DNA from: Deltaproteobacteria bacterium | GTDB taxonomy: Bacteria; Desulfobacterota; Syntrophia; Syntrophales; UBA2210 | NCBI GenBank assembly: GCA_016935935.1 | Contig: JAFGPZ010000234.1 | Coordinates: 1-27,700, forward strand | Reading direction: 5' to 3' | Length of the DNA stretch: 27,700 nt | Shown: in pieces, positions 24,265 through 27,700 of the stretch | Numbering within the stretch: the stretch's first letter is position 1 | Layout of the letters: each line of letters begins with the position of its first letter | Translations under genes and position numbers: made by a program | The notes under the pieces: model-generated | The model's input: only the letters and a program-made list of their open reading frames with translations | What the model was told of the DNA's origin: nothing | Databases searched by the model: none

Positions 24265-25317
24265 ATGATAGAGAAAGCAAAAGAATGGATGGGAATGGGG
24301 AATGCAGTTGCGCTCGCAACAGTGATAGCAACGTGGGGATCGTCCCCGCGTCCCGTGGGAAGCCAGATGGTGATCGACGAAAAAGGAAGATTTGAGGGAT
24401 CTGTCTCAGGCGGGTGTATTGAAGGCGCCATTGTTGAAGAGGCATTAGATGTTATTGACAGGGGAATACCACGCAGAGTGTTTTACGGTGTGACACAGAA
24501 TGAGGCATGGGAAGTTGGGTTGGCCTGTGGCGGTGAAATTGATATTTATGTGGAAAAGGTTACATGGGAATCCGTCTTAAAACAACTGACGGAGTTGATT
24601 ATTGCCAAGCGCCCGGCCTGTCTGATTACGGATCTAAGTACTGGAGAAAAAAAAGTCGTTTCCCTGGACGATGCTTCTGGACTTGGCTCTTTACAAGGCG
24701 AACTTGTGCCCTATGTGGAAACTATAAAGTATAGTGAACGCAACATGATCGTCGATGTGGGGGGTCGTTCCATGTTTTTCCATGGCTTCCATCCGGCGCC
24801 CAAGATTATTATTATAGGGGCTGTTCATATTGCAAAGGCGCTTGCAAAGTATGCTTCTATTGCTGGTTATGAGGTAATGATTATTGATCCCCGTGAGGCA
24901 TTTGCCAATGCTCTGCGGTTTCCTGACGTTCCTATTAACATAGAGTGGCCGGATGAGGCATTGAAGAAAATGGATATTCATTCACGGACTGCCATTGTTA
25001 CACTGACTCACGATCCCAAGCTCGATGATCCGGCACTGGCAGTAGCTTTGCGGTCAGAGGCATTTTACATCGGAGCACTCGGAGGGAGAAAAACTCACGC
25101 GGAGCGTTTAGGGCGATTAAAACAACTGGGGTTTACAGACGAAGCGGTAAGACGGATTTACGGACCCGTAGGACTGAGCATCGGTGCAATAAGTCCTGAA
25201 GAGATAGCGATTGCTATAATGGCCCAAATAACCGGAATCAGGAGAAATAATGACGGGCGGAAGATAAGTTTTCATGCCTGCACCAGTAACAGTAATGTGA
25301 AAGGCCTGTCCCAGTGA
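24265..25317 (+). CDS. xdhC: XdhC/CoxI-family molybdenum hydroxylase maturation protein
   Basis: The 350-residue protein has the XdhC_CoxI N-terminal domain with GSSPRPVGSQM (25-35), GSVSGGCIEGAIVEEA (45-60, Cys51) and GLACGGEIDIYVE (85-97, Cys88). A C-terminal Rossmann domain follows (from about 178, KIIIIGAVHIAKAL, then DPREAF and RFP). In Rhodobacter capsulatus XdhC binds the molybdenum cofactor, presents it to a NifS-type desulfurase for sulfuration and inserts it into xanthine dehydrogenase. The SufS-like gene begins 13 bases downstream, matching that scheme. The presence of both Cys motifs argues for XdhC rather than the shorter YqeB. Confidence 0.92.
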   Translation: MIEKAKEWMGMGNAVALATVIATWGSSPRPVGSQMVIDEKGRFEGSVSGGCIEGAIVEEALDVIDRGIPRRVFYGVTQNEAWEVGLACGGEIDIYVEKVTWESVLKQLTELIIAKRPACLITDLSTGEKKVVSLDDASGLGSLQGELVPYVETIKYSERNMIVDVGGRSMFFHGFHPAPKIIIIGAVHIAKALAKYASIAGYEVMIIDPREAFANALRFPDVPINIEWPDEALKKMDIHSRTAIVTLTHDPKLDDPALAVALRSEAFYIGALGGRKTHAERLGRLKQLGFTDEAVRRIYGPVGLSIGAISPEEIAIAIMAQITGIRRNNDGRKISFHACTSNSNVKGLSQ

Positions 25318-25330
25318 GAAAGGATGCATC

Positions 25331-26569
25331 ATGACATTTAACGCAGATCGGGTGGCCCAGCAATTCAGCATACTGAACCGACGAGTGGGCGATGCGCCTC
25401 TCCACTACATGGACAGTGCTGCTACAGCACAGATGCCCGATTCCGTAATTGATGCCGTGGCCTTTCATGACAGAACCAAGCGGGCGAATGTAAAGAGGGG
25501 TATTCATCTGCTGTCTGAAGAAGCTGATGAAGCCTATGAGGATGCTCGAGAGGTAGTTGCCAATTATATGGGTGTCAGTTGCAGTGAAGAGGTGATATTT
25601 ACCAGCGGTACCACAGCGGGGATCAACCTCCTGGCCCACAGCCTGGGAGAGGAAATGAAACCCGGTGACGAGGTCCTTATCTCTCTAATGGAACATCACA
25701 GCAATATTATTCCCTGGCAGATGCTCAAACAGCGTAAGGGAATAACATTACGTTTTTTACCAGTTACACCCGAGGGCAGAATCGATTTGACGGATCTTGA
25801 CTTCTATATTACAAGCAAGACGAAACTGGTGGCCGTTGCCCATGGATCCAATGTTACGGGCTCACTTACCGATGTTGCAACTCTCAAAACTATGGCTCAT
25901 GAGAGAGGTGCCGCGGTGGCACTTGATGGTGCCCAGACCGCGCCTCACGGTAAGCTGGATATTCCGTCACTCGGGGTGGATTATTACGTGTTCTCGGGGC
26001 ACAAGGTATATGGTCCGAGTGGCATCGGAATTCTATGGGGACGAAAACAACTCCTTGAAAAGATGGTGCCTTTTTTCGGTGGGGGTGAGATGATCGATGA
26101 TGTGAAACTGGAGGGAAGTTCCTATGCTTCGCCGCCTCAGCGATTTGAGGCCGGGACACCTCCCATTACACAGGCAGTGGGACTGGCAGCGGCCTTGCAA
26201 TGGTTAGGGTCCCAGGATATTGAAGGGCTACACGTTCATCTGAACAGCCTTACTGATAAGTTGATTGAAGGTCTTGAGGACATGGACCGGAGTCAGGGGA
26301 GAATTTGTGTTTTGGGTCCTCCGAGAGGAGAAGCACGTCTCCCTCTGGTGTCTTTTTCTGTGCGAGACATTCACCCCCACGACATTTGTCAATTCTTGAA
26401 TGATTACAACGGAGTGGCATTGCGGGGTGGGCATCACTGCGCCCAACCCCTGCATGATTTCTTCGGCCTGGATGGTACGAGTCGTGCCAGTCTCGCTGCG
26501 TATAACCGCCAAAGTGATATAGATGCCTTTCTTGATGGAATTAAACACTGTATCAGTGTGTTTGGATGA
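25331..26569 (+). CDS. Group II cysteine desulfurase / selenocysteine lyase (SufS-like)
   Basis: The 412-residue PLP enzyme removes S (or Se) from cysteine (or selenocysteine) as an enzyme-bound persulfide or selenide. Visible key residues are His123 in EHHSN, Asp199 and Gln202 in DGAQ, the PLP Schiff-base Lys225 in FSGHKVYGPSG, Arg365, and the catalytic Cys370 in RGGHHCAQPL. AAGGA precedes the ATG. It lies between xdhC and a sufU-type gene, with no sufB, sufC or sufD in view. A role in cofactor sulfuration or selenation is therefore more likely than general Fe-S assembly. Confidence 0.92.
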   Translation: MTFNADRVAQQFSILNRRVGDAPLHYMDSAATAQMPDSVIDAVAFHDRTKRANVKRGIHLLSEEADEAYEDAREVVANYMGVSCSEEVIFTSGTTAGINLLAHSLGEEMKPGDEVLISLMEHHSNIIPWQMLKQRKGITLRFLPVTPEGRIDLTDLDFYITSKTKLVAVAHGSNVTGSLTDVATLKTMAHERGAAVALDGAQTAPHGKLDIPSLGVDYYVFSGHKVYGPSGIGILWGRKQLLEKMVPFFGGGEMIDDVKLEGSSYASPPQRFEAGTPPITQAVGLAAALQWLGSQDIEGLHVHLNSLTDKLIEGLEDMDRSQGRICVLGPPRGEARLPLVSFSVRDIHPHDICQFLNDYNGVALRGGHHCAQPLHDFFGLDGTSRASLAAYNRQSDIDAFLDGIKHCISVFG

Positions 26570-26621
26570 TTCTGCAGGTAGAAGAAAGGCACAATGGAGT
26601 AATACAGGAGAATCCTTCGCT

Positions 26622-27044
26622 ATGAATAGGAATGTGTACGATGATCCGATTCTGCAATGGGCCAACCGACGCGATCATAGCTGTACTATCGAACATCCTG
26701 ACCGGCAGGCGACAGCCACAAATCCACTGTGCGGCGACAGAATCACTATTCAGTTGAAAATGGATGATTATACGATCAGACAGATGTGTTATCAGGTTCG
26801 GGGATGTATACTCTGCAAGGCATCATGTGCGAACTTGGCTTATATTGCCGGAGGTCTTGATTACCCGCTGCTGAAAACCCTCAGGGACGATTTTGTGCAA
26901 TTTCTTAAATCATCCTTAACTTATAAGGACATTCTTCCACATCTCCAAGTATTTACTCCGGTGCGTTCGCACAGAAGCAGACATCGCTGCCTCTTGCTTC
27001 CCTACGAAGCGACGCTGAAGGCTCTTTTAGATTTTGAAAAATAA
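26622..27044 (+). CDS. SufU/IscU-like sulfur acceptor or Fe-S scaffold
   Basis: The 140-residue protein has the zinc/scaffold ligands of SufU: Cys37 and Asp39 in NPLCGDRI, Cys62 in RGCILCKAS, and Cys123 in HRCLLLPYEA. In Bacillus SufU the zinc-bound Cys accepts sulfur from SufS. An extra Cys65 replaces the usual Ser of the GCxISxAS motif, and Cys69 follows, making the centre unusually Cys-rich. The ATG at 26622 has AGGAG 11 bases upstream; the longer frame from 26523 overlaps the desulfurase and adds only non-family residues. It is probably the sulfur or selenium relay partner of the preceding desulfurase. Confidence 0.85.
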   Translation: MNRNVYDDPILQWANRRDHSCTIEHPDRQATATNPLCGDRITIQLKMDDYTIRQMCYQVRGCILCKASCANLAYIAGGLDYPLLKTLRDDFVQFLKSSLTYKDILPHLQVFTPVRSHRSRHRCLLLPYEATLKALLDFEK

Positions 27045-27145
27045 TCCCTTTCTGTGCCTGCTTCCTTAAACATAAGATGAACCGCTTGATGTCCTAACAA
27101 CAAATTACCAAGATTCCGCCCGTTTGTGAACAAATTGTTTTGACA

Positions 27146-27151
27146 TATAAT
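27146..27151 (+). promoter_or_regulatory. Candidate -10 box of the yqeC promoter
   Basis: TATAAT at 27146-27151 is perfect, but the -35 position at 17 bases spacing (TTTGTG, 27123-27128) is poor. An imperfect palindrome AACAA-A-TTGTT lies between them, so an activator-dependent promoter is possible. The 132-bp gap after the sufU-like gene makes a separate start for yqeC reasonable. Confidence 0.3.
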
Positions 27152-27176
27152 GAAAAAACGTTATTTTTAGACGATA

Positions 27177-27700
27177 ATGAAAGAAGATTTGAATACCCTC
27201 AGAAACGCATTTCAAATTGCTTCTGGTGAAGTTATAAGCCTTGTTGGAGGGGGTGGTAAAACGACCCTAATGTTTGCACTGGCCCGCGAACTGGCGATAT
27301 CGGGCAAGGTGGTCATTACCACTACCACAACAAAGATATTCCCTCCTGATTCGACGGATTCGCCCTGTCTCCTTATTTCAGGAGATGCCCGTGAAATAAT
27401 CGATTTTATCGTGAAGGAAGGGCCGAGGAAAGGCCATGTCACCATTGCCAGTGAAGTTGAGTTAGCACCGGGAAAGTTACGTGGCATTCCCCCTGAATTG
27501 ATATCTATGCTTAGTGAGATGGAATCTGTTGCCACGATTATCGTGGAGGCTGACGGTGCCGCTCACCGGTCACTGAAGGCGCCCAACATAGATTATGAGC
27601 CGGTAATTCCCGCAAACAGTTCCCTCGTTATTCCTGTAATCGGTATCGATGTTTTGGGGTGTGAAATGAGAGAAGAATATGTATTCAGATCAGATATAGC
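27177..27700 (+). CDS. yqeC: YqeC, selenium-dependent hydroxylase accessory protein (5' part, cut by window edge)
   Basis: 174 complete codons are visible and the frame is open at the edge. The N terminus has a P-loop, LVGGGGKTTLM (residues 22-32), and the middle has IIVEADGAAHRSLKAP (about 129-144), both diagnostic of YqeC. YqeC is found with orphan SelD and molybdenum hydroxylases that carry labile selenium (Haft and Self), and is thought to act in the selenium-specific maturation step; its reaction is unknown. The ATG at 27177 has no strong ribosome site. It is the best evidence that this cluster concerns selenium and not only sulfur. Confidence 0.9.
   Translation, partial: MKEDLNTLRNAFQIASGEVISLVGGGGKTTLMFALARELAISGKVVITTTTTKIFPPDSTDSPCLLISGDAREIIDFIVKEGPRKGHVTIASEVELAPGKLRGIPPELISMLSEMESVATIIVEADGAAHRSLKAPNIDYEPVIPANSSLVIPVIGIDVLGCEMREEYVFRSDI

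Noticed and set aside
26523..26621. Longer N terminus of the SufU-like protein
   Set aside because: It overlaps the end of the desulfurase gene and carries no SufU sequence; the ATG at 26622 has AGGAG upstream.

Overview
The window reads as chromosomal DNA of an anaerobic bacterium, most likely a Desulfobacterota (deltaproteobacterial) lineage near the Syntrophaceae. This is an inference from gene content: a very large 2-hydroxyacyl-CoA dehydratase activase, a GTP-type PEP carboxykinase, an efp-epmA pair and a molybdenum-hydroxylase maturation cluster. I see no rRNA, tRNA, CRISPR array, transposase or integrase.

Left part (1-9900). A truncated membrane-protein gene runs off the left edge and is followed by about 750 bp without a convincing gene. 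Then, all on the minus strand and transcribed right to left, come a two-component system (response regulator, then histidine kinase), a periplasmic HtrA/DegP protease, and the translation pair efp-epmA (elongation factor P and its beta-lysyl ligase). A small conserved hypothetical gene lies just to the right of the regulator. On the plus strand are a CPA2-type cation/proton antiporter gene broken by a 5-bp duplication and an internal deletion, an uncharacterised multipass membrane protein, and a hotdog thioesterase.

Middle (9900-16900). A 1443-residue activase with two ASKHA ATPase modules, DUF2229 and an HgdB-like tail lies on the minus strand. It is followed by yjbQ (plus) and pckG (minus), which converge on one strong hairpin.

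Right part (17279-27700). Everything here is on the plus strand, and most of it serves maturation of molybdenum hydroxylases of the xanthine dehydrogenase family. The genes are a MocA-type cytidylyltransferase, a MoCF-domain protein with a four-Cys tail, a Phd antitoxin, a RelE toxin fused in frame to a degenerate second MocA domain, an ABC importer with a DUF364 partner, XdhC, a SufS-type desulfurase, a SufU-type scaffold, and the start of YqeC. YqeC is a marker of selenium-dependent molybdenum hydroxylases. The proposed logic is that MocA makes the cytidylated cofactor, XdhC holds it, the SufS-like enzyme delivers the terminal sulfur or selenium, and YqeC acts in the selenium-specific step. 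The importer and DUF364 protein may bring in a metal, chelate or substrate. No hydroxylase structural subunit is in view.

The most novel object is the RelE-MocA fusion at 19633-20382. It sits beneath its own antitoxin and a perfect 14-bp palindrome, inside this cofactor cluster.
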